DNA of 64,000 nucleotides from Planobacterium oryzisoli (GTDB lineage Bacteria; Bacteroidota; Bacteroidia; Flavobacteriales; Weeksellaceae): NCBI RefSeq assembly GCF_015354315.1, contig NZ_JADKYY010000001.1, positions 248,001 to 312,000 of the forward strand, read 5' to 3'. Shown piece by piece: positions 25,272 to 33,343 of this stretch (position 1 is its first letter; each line of letters starts with the position of its first letter). The notes under the pieces were generated by a model. It saw only the letters and a program-made list of their open reading frames with translations, ran no database searches and was not told where the DNA came from. The position numbers and the translations under genes were made by a program.

Positions 25272-25468
25272 TTCTGCTAACATCGGCTTGGCGAAATGGC
25301 GGGTTAAGGGAAATATAGAAAGTTCGTGCATTTTTAGTCGCAACAGCTTTTTATATTTCCTTATTTCTTAATTTATTAAATAATAAAAAGCTGTTGTTTG
25401 GTTTAGTGCAAAATTGAAAGTTTTGGCTTTCTAATCCGCCACTATCGCCAAGCCGCGGTCCGTTGAAC
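25272..25468 (+). repeat. attC-like site D (end of cassette 4)
   Basis: The left end TTCTGCTAAC (25272-25281) is the exact reverse complement of GTTAGCAGAA at the start of cassette 4. Arms CGGCTTGGCG / CGCCAAGCCG are perfect, and ATGGCGGGTTA pairs with TAATCCGCCAC. A central hairpin has perfect 14-base arms, CAACAGCTTTTTAT / ATAAAAAGCTGTTG. The right core GTTGAAC (25462-25468) fits the integron consensus GTTRRRY. It is the last site; no further cassette end follows. Confidence 0.87.
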
Positions 25469-25532
25469 GGAAGCTTCGGGAGTTTTTTTCAGCATTATGG
25501 GTTTATCTACGGAAAATTTTAAAGATATACAG

Positions 25533-25561
25533 GAGACTTCGGGAAGAGTCTCTTTTTTTTT
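25533..25561 (+). terminator. Terminator after the cassette array
   Basis: GAGACT / AGTCTC forms a short stem followed by nine T. It lies about 70 bases beyond the last attC-like site and would end read-through transcription of the cassettes. Confidence 0.7.
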
Positions 25562-25637
25562 GACTAATATTGGTATTTTTTCACGGTTTTATCGTGTTTT
25601 CCTTCACTTTTGGGCATAAAATCCCTTACCCAAAATG

Positions 25638-25928
25638 CTAGATTTTAGGCTTTTCAAAGTTTTGGCTCATCTCCAAAAACCAACTTGGCGGACCGCGTAA
25701 ATCGAACGTTGCAATCGTTACCAGATTCCCAACTTTGCAACAACTGCATTTCGGCTGAAAAGTTTTGGATAGAAGTTTTTCTTTGAGCTGAATGCCTAAA
25801 TTCTGTTGCAGATTTTTAAGCTTCATTTGTTTCCACGTGCTGCTGAGAAAACCATAATGGCGGATTTTTACAAATCTTTTCGGCAAAATATGCATCGCAA
25901 AACGGCGGATAAACTCACTGCATTGTTT
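25638..25928 (-). pseudogene. Remnant of an IS91-type transposase (C-terminal end)
   Basis: About 97 codons matching the C-terminal end of IS91-family (HUH, Y2) transposases. EFIRRFAMHILPKRFVKIRH is followed by YGFLSSTWK and a CSCCKVGNL cysteine pair. A stop lies just upstream in the same frame (25929-25931), and the large catalytic N-terminal part is missing, so it cannot be functional. Family assignment is by remembered motif. Confidence 0.7.
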
Positions 25929-25933
25929 CTATT

Positions 25934-26197
25934 TTGTATGATACAAATAACTATTACAGTGTCTTATTTGAATTTTGCCCAGATTTAATAATAGCTACGT
26001 CTTATGTTCATTTGCCCCTAGTTACACAAATAAGTCAAAATGAATTGTTTAGATCAATTCCTATAATTTCCACTTCAAAATCTCTCAGTTACAAGCAAGC
26101 AATAGAAGCTGGCGCAGTGGATTTTTTTCCAAATCCAATAGATATAAATGAGCTGTTAGAAAAGATAAATTACCACTTGGTACATTCACCGAACTAG
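25934..26197 (+). pseudogene. Fragment of a response-regulator receiver domain
   Basis: An 87-codon ORF whose C-terminal two thirds resemble a receiver domain: CPDLIIAT, then SIPIISTS, then AIEAGAVDFFPNPIDINELLEKI. The N-terminal acidic pocket is absent, the phospho-acceptor position in DLIIAT is not Asp, and the conserved Lys-Pro is Asn-Pro. No output domain follows. It is most likely a gene fragment left beside the IS91 remnant. From 26198 to the htpG terminator nothing else is seen. Confidence 0.55.
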
Positions 26198-26327
26198 CAT
26201 ATATGATATATGCTTTACATTAAGTTGGACGAATATTACAATGCATTTAATCCGTAATTTAATAGATCTAAATGGGGGACTATTGAAACAGTACTGACTT
26301 TTCTTCGTGGTCTTAACTAAAATAAAT

Positions 26328-26351
26328 ATGGCCAGCTCAAAAGCTGGCCAT
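26328..26351 (-). terminator. Terminator of htpG
   Basis: ATGGCCAGCT-CAAA-AGCTGGCCAT is a perfect 10-bp stem located 24 bases beyond the htpG stop. An AT-rich stretch follows on the minus strand. Confidence 0.8.
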
Positions 26352-26374
26352 TAATTGATAAACTATGTAAATTT

Positions 26375-28270
26375 TTATTTAATTAAATCGCTGTAACTTC
26401 TCTGAATAAATTCAGTCAGTTCCTTACCTTTCAAAAGGTTTTGCGAAAGTTTTGCCAGGTCCAGCGCTCTTTTAATGTGCTCGGTTTTTTTCTCGGAGTT
26501 TTCTGTGGCAAGAATCTTCTCTGCAAGCGCACTATTGGAGTTAACCACTAGGTTGTACATTTCTGGGAAATTACCCATTCCAAACATTCCACCACCTCCG
26601 GTAGCTTGCATGTCTTTCATACGACGAATAAATTCCGGTTGCGTGATAATAAATGGCGCGTCGGTGCTGTCAAGGTCTTCTAGCTGTACCGTGAAGGTCT
26701 TATCCGATATACCCTCTTCAATAGAGGCCTTTAAGGATTCTTTTTGCTTTTCGTCTAGTTTGGCAATTACAGGCTCATCCTTTTTAATAAGATTGTTGAT
26801 ATGGTCTGCGTCCACTCTCTGGAACTGAATCTTTTCTTTGGAAGTTTCCAATTTCTGAATAAGATGCGGTACAATTGGTGAATCCAAAAGTAATACTTCA
26901 TAGCCTTTAGCTTTTGCCGTCTCAATATAGCTATGCTGCGCATGGGCATCCGATGCATAGAGAATAACTAGATTTCCGTCTTTATCGGTTTGGATAGGTT
27001 TAATTTTTTCCTCCAATTCGTTCCATAGGAAATATTTACCATCGGTGTTAGGATAAAGAACAAACTTATCGGATTTCTCGTAGAATTTGTCCTCTGAGAT
27101 CATTCCGTATTCTATAACTACCTTAATATCGTTCCATTTGCTCTCATAGTCCTCTCTGTTCTCACCTATTAGGGAAGCCATTTTGTCTGCTACTTTCTTG
27201 GTGATATAAGAAGAAATTTTCTTCACCGCGCCGTCTGCCTGCAGATAGGATCTGGAAACGTTCAGAGGAATGTCCGGAGAATCGATAACTCCACGCAGCA
27301 GCATTAGGAAATCCGGAACAATACCTTTTACCTCATCGGTGACAAACACTTGGTTTTGGTAAAGCTGGATTTTGTCTTTCTCTATATTGATGTTGTTTGC
27401 AAGTTTTGGAAAGAACAAGATCCCTGTTAGATTGAATGGATAATCAACGTTTAGATGTATATGAAACAGCGGCTCGTCGAATTGCGTCGGATAGAGCTCT
27501 CTGTAAAATGCCTTGTAATCCTCATCTTTTAGATCGGATGGTGTTTTGGTCCAGGCAGGAGTAGGGTTGTTGATTATGTTGTCCACCTCCTCTGTTTCCG
27601 GCTTCTGATCTTCTTTTGCATCCTCGGGAAGGGGTAGGGTGATGGTTTTCGTACCGAACTTGATTGGTACCGGCATGAACTTGTTGTACTTATTTAGCAG
27701 CTCACGAATACGGTATTCTTCCAGGAATTCTGTGGAATCTTCAGCGATATGAAGAACAATCTCGGTACCGCGATGGGTCTTTTCAGGATATTCTTCCAAA
27801 GAGAACTCAGGACTACCGTCGCAGATCCAACGTACGGCCGGCTCCTCTTCACGATAAGATTTAGTAATGATCTCTACTTTCTCGGCAACCATAAATGCAG
27901 AATAGAATCCAAGACCAAAATGTCCTATGATTCCTGCATCTTTAGCATTGTCCTTGTATTTTTCAAGGAATTCCTCTGCCCCTGAGAAGGCAATCTGATT
28001 GATGTATTTTTCAACTTCTGCAGCGCTCATACCGATACCTTGATCGATGATTCTAAGCTCCTTAGCTTCCTTATCAAGCTTCACTTCAATCATCGGGCTT
28101 CCGTACTCGACCTGAGCCTCGCCCATATTGATAAGATGCTTTAGTTTTAAAGTCGCGTCCGTTGCATTGGATATCAGCTCACGCAAGAATATCTCGTGGT
28201 CGCTGTAGAGAAATTTCTTAATTAGTGGAAAAATATTCTCCACCGATACATTAATATTTCCTTTCGTCAT
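26375..28270 (-). CDS. htpG: Molecular chaperone HtpG (Hsp90)
   Basis: A 631-residue bacterial Hsp90. The N-terminal GHKL ATP site is visible: LRELISNATDATLK (the usual N-A-S-D-A pocket reads N-A-T-D-A), IDQGIGMS, and GHFGLGFYSAFMVAEKV. The middle-domain SRSYLQAD segment is present. It is a cytoplasmic stress chaperone. Length is normal and it appears monocistronic. No heat-shock operator such as CIRCE was recognised in the 259-base upstream gap. Confidence 0.96.
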   Translation of the reverse strand: MTKGNINVSVENIFPLIKKFLYSDHEIFLRELISNATDATLKLKHLINMGEAQVEYGSPMIEVKLDKEAKELRIIDQGIGMSAAEVEKYINQIAFSGAEEFLEKYKDNAKDAGIIGHFGLGFYSAFMVAEKVEIITKSYREEEPAVRWICDGSPEFSLEEYPEKTHRGTEIVLHIAEDSTEFLEEYRIRELLNKYNKFMPVPIKFGTKTITLPLPEDAKEDQKPETEEVDNIINNPTPAWTKTPSDLKDEDYKAFYRELYPTQFDEPLFHIHLNVDYPFNLTGILFFPKLANNINIEKDKIQLYQNQVFVTDEVKGIVPDFLMLLRGVIDSPDIPLNVSRSYLQADGAVKKISSYITKKVADKMASLIGENREDYESKWNDIKVVIEYGMISEDKFYEKSDKFVLYPNTDGKYFLWNELEEKIKPIQTDKDGNLVILYASDAHAQHSYIETAKAKGYEVLLLDSPIVPHLIQKLETSKEKIQFQRVDADHINNLIKKDEPVIAKLDEKQKESLKASIEEGISDKTFTVQLEDLDSTDAPFIITQPEFIRRMKDMQATGGGGMFGMGNFPEMYNLVVNSNSALAEKILATENSEKKTEHIKRALDLAKLSQNLLKGKELTEFIQRSYSDLIK

Positions 28271-28529
28271 AAGGCTTAAGTTTAGTAATTTACTCTCTCG
28301 CTCTCAAATAAAATACCATAGTGTGGATTGTGCCATTTTGACAATTTTAAAGCACTACCGTCTTGTCAGTAAGATCTTCAGGTTTAAAATTGCTAAGATT
28401 TTATCTAAGTACTTAACAAATGGGAAACAAATTGCTTCAAATACCTCATCAATGTGTAACAATAATACCTGGAATACTACCAATGTTCTAATTGGATAGA
28501 CTTCACAAAAATAAATGTATACTTAATTC

Positions 28530-29549
28530 ATGAAAAAATCACTTTTACTTGTATTGTGTGTAGGTGCTCTTAGCAGCTGCGCCGTCAATTTAGGGTACGA
28601 AGGAAGAGCCTTTAAAAAGTCCTACGAATCCATCACTGCAGACGATCTCAAAAAGCACCTCTACATCATTGCTTCCGATGAAATGGAGGGACGAAATACC
28701 GGAAGCGAAGGCCTTCGGAAGGCAGGACAATACATGATAGCTGAGTACCAGAAAATGGGCGTATCGCATCCACCCCAGATGCAAAATTTCTATCAGACCA
28801 TCCCAGGTTCGTATTTTGGATCACGAAGGGGCGTCTCGTACGGAGATTCCGATAACATCATTGCATTTATCGAAGGTACCGAAAAACCAGAGGAAGTAAT
28901 TGTCATTTCTGCGCACTACGACCACGTAGGGAAAAACAAGGACGGAGAGGTTTTCAATGGTGCGGACGACGACGGTAGTGGAACCGTTGCTCTTATGGAG
29001 ATAGCAGAAGCTTTTCAGAAGGCTAAAAAGAAGGGAAAAGCCCCGAAGCGCTCTGTTATGATCCTTCATGTTACAGGCGAAGAAATAGGGCTTCAGGGAT
29101 CAAAATACTATACCGAGAATCCCATTGTTCCACTTTCCCAAACCGTAGCCAATCTAAACATTGACATGATTGGCCGTAGCGATCCCGAACATGCAGGCAA
29201 ACAGTATGTCTATGTGATTGGTTCTGATATGCTTTCATCCGAGCTAAAGAAGATAAACGAGACAGCCAACCAGAAGTCCCACAATCTGATCTTAAATTAC
29301 AAGTACGACGATCCTAAAGATCCCATGCGTCTATACTACCGCTCGGACCACTACAGCTTTGCAAAACACAACATTCCTGCGGCTTTTTTCTTTGATGGAA
29401 TCCACGAAGATTACCACAAAACTACAGACGATGCGGACAAGATTGACTATCCGCTTCTTCAAAAACGCACCCAACTGGTGTTTTCTACTGCATGGGAACT
29501 TGCCAATCGGAGCGAGAGAATTGTTGTAGACGGATCCAATACACGATAA
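28530..29549 (+). CDS. M28-family metallopeptidase lipoprotein
   Basis: A 339-residue secreted zinc aminopeptidase-like protein. The lipobox LSSC is at about residues 15-18. Zinc ligands are visible: SAHYDHVG, NGADDDGSGT, the catalytic Glu-Glu in VTGEEIGLQGS, IDMIGRSD, and the last histidine in DYHKTTDD. It should be anchored in the envelope and trim peptides. Upstream is 259 bases with no recognised element. Confidence 0.9.
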   Translation: MKKSLLLVLCVGALSSCAVNLGYEGRAFKKSYESITADDLKKHLYIIASDEMEGRNTGSEGLRKAGQYMIAEYQKMGVSHPPQMQNFYQTIPGSYFGSRRGVSYGDSDNIIAFIEGTEKPEEVIVISAHYDHVGKNKDGEVFNGADDDGSGTVALMEIAEAFQKAKKKGKAPKRSVMILHVTGEEIGLQGSKYYTENPIVPLSQTVANLNIDMIGRSDPEHAGKQYVYVIGSDMLSSELKKINETANQKSHNLILNYKYDDPKDPMRLYYRSDHYSFAKHNIPAAFFFDGIHEDYHKTTDDADKIDYPLLQKRTQLVFSTAWELANRSERIVVDGSNTR

Positions 29550-29572
29550 ACAAGATCAGTATTTTATCGCAC

Positions 29573-29606
29573 ATTCCTCTGGTTGCTTGACCAGAGGAAT
29601 TTTTAT
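29573..29606 (+). terminator. Terminator after the M28 peptidase gene
   Basis: ATTCCTCTGGT / ACCAGAGGAAT is a perfect 11-bp stem with loop TGCTTG and a T-rich tail. Confidence 0.92.
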
Positions 29607-29629
29607 TTGTATTTTAGCCTATTCCAAAA

Positions 29630-29701
29630 GGCCCCATAGTTCAACGGATAGAATAGAAGTTTCCTAAACTTTAGATCCAGGTTCGATTCCTGGTGGGGCT
29701 A
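29630..29701 (+). tRNA. tRNA-Arg(CCT)
   Basis: A 72-base cloverleaf. Acceptor GGCCCCA/TGGGGCT has one G-U closing pair, the D arm is GTTC/GAAT, anticodon CCT sits in the loop TTCCTAA, and the T arm is CCAGGTTCGATTCCTGG. The discriminator is A. CCA is not encoded. Confidence 0.93.
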
Positions 29702-29720
29702 CTCAAAGCACATTAAATCG

Positions 29721-30327
29721 ATGTAAAGCGCACTGGGAAAATATCTACAGTCCAAAGTATCCCAGTCAGGTTAGCTGGTACGAGACTACTGCGGATTTTT
29801 CCCTTCAACTGATTTTAAAATATGCTCCTGAAAAAAAGAGCGAAGTGGCGGATGTGGGCGCTGGAGAGAGCGTCTTAGTGGAGCATCTCTTAGAAAATGA
29901 CTACAAGGACATCACACTGATTGATATTTCCTCCAAAGCACTGGAAGACACAAAAAAAACGACTCGGAACTAAAGGAGCAGAGGTTACGTTTGTTGCTGC
30001 GGATATCCGTGATTTTCTTCAGGAGAAGCGTTTTGATCTTTGGCACGACCGCGCTGCACTACATTTCTTATCTAGTCCTAGCGATGCAAGGACCTATGCG
30101 AAAAATGCTGCGGCCTCTATAAAGAAGGATGGTATACTGGTGGTTGCTGTATTTTCCCCTGACGGACCTACAAAGTGCAGTGTATTGAAATCCAGCAGTA
30201 CGATGCTAAGCGTTTTGAAAAAATCTTCTCTGGGGATTTCACGTTGCTAGAATCTACTACCCATCTACACACCAAACCATGGGGCGCTCTCCACGAATTT
30301 ATATACGGGGTTTTCCAAAGACGCTAA
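29721..30327 (+). pseudogene. Class I SAM methyltransferase, broken by three small lesions
   Basis: Three frames together encode a ~200-residue SAM methyltransferase. The pieces are AHWENIYSPKYPSQVSWYE, ADVGAGESVLVEHLL (motif I), FDLWHDRAALHFL, and the end HTKPWGALHEFIYGVFQRR. An extra T follows the start ATG (29721). An extra A lies in the A run near 29950, and one G of GG is missing near 30181. The rest of each frame is well conserved, so the lesions are recent or are sequence errors. The usual substrate of this family is not known to me. Confidence 0.75.
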
Positions 30328-30333
30328 ACTTTC

Positions 30334-31647
30334 TTACGAACTAAAAGACGCAAGGCCTTCCTTATAGGTTTGTAGCGCCCTGTCACGGGCTATTGAATGC
30401 TCGACGATTGGTTTTGGATACTTGGACGAACCGAGCTCACGTACCCAACGGCGCGTGTAGGTTAGCTGGGGGTCAAATTTTTCTTGTTGGGAATAGGGAT
30501 TGAAAACTCTAAAATAAGGTGCTGCATCACATCCGCTTCCTGCCACCCACTGCCAGTTACCGTTGTTGGATGCCAGCTCGTAATCCATGAGTTTCTGTGC
30601 AAAATAACTTTCGCCCCATCGCCAGTCTATTAGTAAATGCTTACACAGAAAACTTGCCGCAACCATACGCATTCTGTTGTGCATATATCCTGTTTCGTTT
30701 AGTTCGCGCATAGCTGCATCCACCAGGGGGTAGCCCGTGAGCCCCTTCTGCCACAGCTCGAACTCCTTTAAATCGTTGCGCCATGTAATGGCATCGTATT
30801 GGGGCTTGAAGCTACGCGTAACCACGTGCGGATAAAGGTGAAGGATAGAAATAAAAAACTCTCTCCACGCCAGTTCCTTAAGAAATACCTCATTTTCCTT
30901 TAGGGCCTGGACTACAAGTGAGCGTATGCTCACGGTTCCAAAGCGTAGCGCTGTACTTAGCCTACTGGTTGCATTTTTTGCGGGGAAATCTCTATTCTGT
31001 TCGTAGTGGATTGCTGAAAAATCTCCAATATGTCTTTTAAAAGTACTTTCTAAAGGATTATATTTAAAACCCAGGTCCTGCAGGGACTTTAGAGGGAGAG
31101 GTGTAGTCTTTAGCAGATTATTTGTTTGAAAAGGATACCGCGTTAAAGGACCATCTGCTAATTTCTCTCGCCATTTTTTATAGTAAGGCGTGAAAACAGA
31201 ATATGCAGTGTGGTCGGGTTTGCGTATCTCCTGAGGTTCAAGCACCACATGGTCTTTTAGACTAATGGATTCGATGCCTTTTCCGTGAGCCCAATGGTCA
31301 ATTTTCCGGTCCCGATCTACAGCGTACGGCTCATAGTCGCGGTTATAAAATAAAGAATGTATCGTAAAGCGTTTAGAGAGCTGCTCAAAGAAAAGCTCTG
31401 GAGTAGTATCTCCTACAAGCAGATCGGAGCCATACTGCTGCAACTCCCTTTTTAGAAATTCAATTTGGCGGTAGATAAAACTAACGCGGGCGTCGTTTTT
31501 GTCCGGTAGCTGATCTAATATAATTCGGTCAAATAAAAATACAACTAATACGGGATATTTTCCTCTAAGAGCCAAAGAAAGCGCATGATTGTCCTCCAGT
31601 CGCAGATCTCTTCGCAGCCAGACTATATTTACTTTTCCACTCATCAC
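30334..31647 (-). CDS. phr: Deoxyribodipyrimidine photolyase (class I)
   Basis: A 437-residue cryptochrome/photolyase-family flavoprotein that splits UV-induced pyrimidine dimers with blue light. The N-terminal VWLRRDLRLEDNHAL starts the antenna domain. The FAD domain shows WREFFI, GYPLVDAAMREL, HNRMRMV and ASNNGNWQWVAGSGCDAAPYFRVFNP-type residues. It is the last gene of the carotenoid operon, 12 bases after the cyclase gene, which joins light protection with light repair. CPD rather than 6-4 specificity is inferred from family. Confidence 0.92.
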   Translation of the reverse strand: MMSGKVNIVWLRRDLRLEDNHALSLALRGKYPVLVVFLFDRIILDQLPDKNDARVSFIYRQIEFLKRELQQYGSDLLVGDTTPELFFEQLSKRFTIHSLFYNRDYEPYAVDRDRKIDHWAHGKGIESISLKDHVVLEPQEIRKPDHTAYSVFTPYYKKWREKLADGPLTRYPFQTNNLLKTTPLPLKSLQDLGFKYNPLESTFKRHIGDFSAIHYEQNRDFPAKNATSRLSTALRFGTVSIRSLVVQALKENEVFLKELAWREFFISILHLYPHVVTRSFKPQYDAITWRNDLKEFELWQKGLTGYPLVDAAMRELNETGYMHNRMRMVAASFLCKHLLIDWRWGESYFAQKLMDYELASNNGNWQWVAGSGCDAAPYFRVFNPYSQQEKFDPQLTYTRRWVRELGSSKYPKPIVEHSIARDRALQTYKEGLASFSS

Positions 31648-31659
31648 AATGAACTGTAT

Positions 31660-32391
31660 TTAAGGTAACTGTACCGGACCTGTTTTAGTAGCTCTTTTCA
31701 CCATGGCCATGGGCAGAAACTTGTTGAAAAAGTAAATATTCCAAAGAATCATGCTGTACCCGTAGACCGAGTCCTCAATAGGAATGGTAAGTATCCGTAT
31801 ACCTAAGAAATCCCCTGGATTGTAGTTCACTACCGGAGAGGGGATGCCCGTACCGGTCAGTACTCCATTCACCGCAAAAAAACCGGGCATCAGGATAAGA
31901 TAAATCAGTGAGGCCTGACCCAGCCATTCCTGCTTGGCTACAAAATGAAGATAAAGCAGAGTAAATAGGGTAACTAAGACCGTTACAAAGGTATAGATCC
32001 GGTCATGAAACAAAAGGGCAGCTACACTTAACGCTACAAAGCTCGTAAACACCAACACATTGTTTAAAGAATTGGCCCAAGAGAGATTAAAGAACCTGGT
32101 AATACAGAAGTACGTAAAAACACAGGCAAAAGGAATACAATAGAAAAACATCCATTCTTCCACTGGAAGTCCTAAGAGTCGTAGTCCTACGGTATAGGTG
32201 CTGTCAAACCACCATACCCCAATCTTTGTAAACCATGCATCCCATAGAATGAAGGGTAGAGCCACTAGAGTCGAGGAGAGGAGGAATACTCCAAAGTACT
32301 TATTAAAACGAATCCGGCGATCGAAGGAAGCAAGGAAGCAAATAATTACGGTGAGAAAATTCACCAGCAGATACGTGTAGGAATAGTCCAT
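31660..32391 (-). CDS. crtYcd: Lycopene cyclase, CrtYcd type
   Basis: A 243-residue membrane protein with about seven hydrophobic segments and two copies of the carotenoid-cyclase domain. GLPVEEWMFF (about residues 74-83) and TIPIEDSVYG (about 200-209) are the paired PxE(E/D) motifs. The heterodimeric CrtYc/CrtYd cyclase of actinobacteria is fused into one chain in this phylum. It should convert lycopene to beta-carotene ahead of CrtZ. It abuts crtZ. Confidence 0.87.
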   Translation of the reverse strand: MDYSYTYLLVNFLTVIICFLASFDRRIRFNKYFGVFLLSSTLVALPFILWDAWFTKIGVWWFDSTYTVGLRLLGLPVEEWMFFYCIPFACVFTYFCITRFFNLSWANSLNNVLVFTSFVALSVAALLFHDRIYTFVTVLVTLFTLLYLHFVAKQEWLGQASLIYLILMPGFFAVNGVLTGTGIPSPVVNYNPGDFLGIRILTIPIEDSVYGYSMILWNIYFFNKFLPMAMVKRATKTGPVQLP

Positions 32392-32844
32392 TTAGCGGGA
32401 GTTAAAGTACATTCTGAAATATTTGACCGGAACCCATAGAAAACCGAAACATTCTCCGTGCTCCTTGCCCAGATGCTTGTGGTGCTGTTTGTGTGCCCTT
32501 CTAATGGCTTGAAGATAGGGATTTTGGGTCTTGCTCAAAACTTTAGCCCTTTGGTGAATAAATATGTCGTGAACGAAAAAGTACGCCATTCCATAAAGGG
32601 TGATACCTAAACCTATGAAAAACAGAGCACTGAAATTTTGCTTTGCACCAAAATAGAGTAGTGCAATGGCTGGCAGTGCAAAGATTACAAAGAACCAGTC
32701 GTTACGCTCTAGGGGTCCCTCGCTGCTGTGGTCGTGGTGGTCCCGGTGAAGAACCCACAAGAATCCGTGCATTATATATTTATGTATTACCCAGGTGGCT
32801 CCTTCCATTGCGATAAATACGCCAAGTACAATTAACAGGTTCAT
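32392..32844 (-). CDS. crtZ: Beta-carotene hydroxylase
   Basis: A 150-residue membrane di-iron hydroxylase of the fatty-acid-hydroxylase type. Histidine clusters HKYIMH, HRDHHDH, HDIFIHQR and HKQHHKH supply the metal ligands. With CrtI, CrtB and the cyclase it predicts zeaxanthin as an end or intermediate pigment. It follows the SRPBCC gene by two bases. Confidence 0.93.
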   Translation of the reverse strand: MNLLIVLGVFIAMEGATWVIHKYIMHGFLWVLHRDHHDHSSEGPLERNDWFFVIFALPAIALLYFGAKQNFSALFFIGLGITLYGMAYFFVHDIFIHQRAKVLSKTQNPYLQAIRRAHKQHHKHLGKEHGECFGFLWVPVKYFRMYFNSR

Positions 32845-32846
32845 AA

Positions 32847-33308
32847 TTATGACGGTTTGAATTTTTCCTCTAAGATACGGAAGCGGTAGGAGAAGATAGT
32901 ATCCAGTTTCTTTTTTACCACGAGTGAGTGGGCAAGTTCTCCTAAAATTCCTAATGGAAGTTCGTACTGTACAGTATCTTTCATAAGCACTCCCTCTTTG
33001 TTGGGAAGGAATTCATGGTAGTGGTTCCAGTATTTATAGGGCCCTTTCTTTTGAAAATCCGTAAAACTTTTAAGTGGGTCCACCTGAGAAATCAGCGTAG
33101 TCCATCCTAGTGGAATCCCCAGCAGGGGAGAAACCGTATAGCGGATCTCCATTCCAGGAAAAATGGCCTCTCCACTATGCCCTGGATGTACAATAAAGCC
33201 CATGTCTTTTGGAGTGATTTTAGAGAGGTTATGGGGTGAGGAGAAAAACTCCCACGCCGTTTCCAAATCGGTATATAATTGCTGCTCTCGGTAGAGTGTA
33301 TGCCGCAT
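32847..33308 (-). CDS. SRPBCC-family protein in the carotenoid operon
   Basis: A 153-residue START/Bet-v1-like (SRPBCC) ligand-binding fold protein: an N-terminal DLETAWEFFSSPHNLSKITP pattern and a C-terminal long helix. It lies between crtB and crtZ on the same strand with small gaps. It may bind a hydrophobic pigment precursor, but this is inferred only from location. Confidence 0.75.
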   Translation of the reverse strand: MRHTLYREQQLYTDLETAWEFFSSPHNLSKITPKDMGFIVHPGHSGEAIFPGMEIRYTVSPLLGIPLGWTTLISQVDPLKSFTDFQKKGPYKYWNHYHEFLPNKEGVLMKDTVQYELPLGILGELAHSLVVKKKLDTIFSYRFRILEEKFKPS

Positions 33309-33343
33309 TGCGTTTTAGTTTATAATGTTAGTTTCTACTACTC

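Larger units (their letters stand above)
19839..25468. mobile_element. Integron-like cassette array with XerC/D-like recombinase
   Basis: The layout is that of an integron: a recombinase gene read leftward, an attI-like region at its 5' end, and four single-ORF cassettes in the opposite direction. Each cassette ends in a 135-200 bp imperfect inverted repeat. Predicted crossover points (G^TT) are after 20847, 21456, 23302, 24346 and 25462, giving cassettes of 609, 1846, 1044 and 1116 bp. For each cassette, the 9-10 bases just after its entry point are the exact reverse complement of the bases opening its own terminal repeat. The region is visibly more AT-rich than its flanks. The recombinase lacks the extra IntI domain, so this is not a standard IntI integron. 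Confidence 0.8.

Noticed and set aside
19740-26375. Island integrated into tRNA-Ser with a duplicated tRNA 3' end
   Set aside because: I looked for a second copy of the tRNA 3' end (GGGTTCGAATCCC and following) up to htpG and found none. The recombinase orientation and the attC-like sites fit an integron rather than a tRNA-targeting island.
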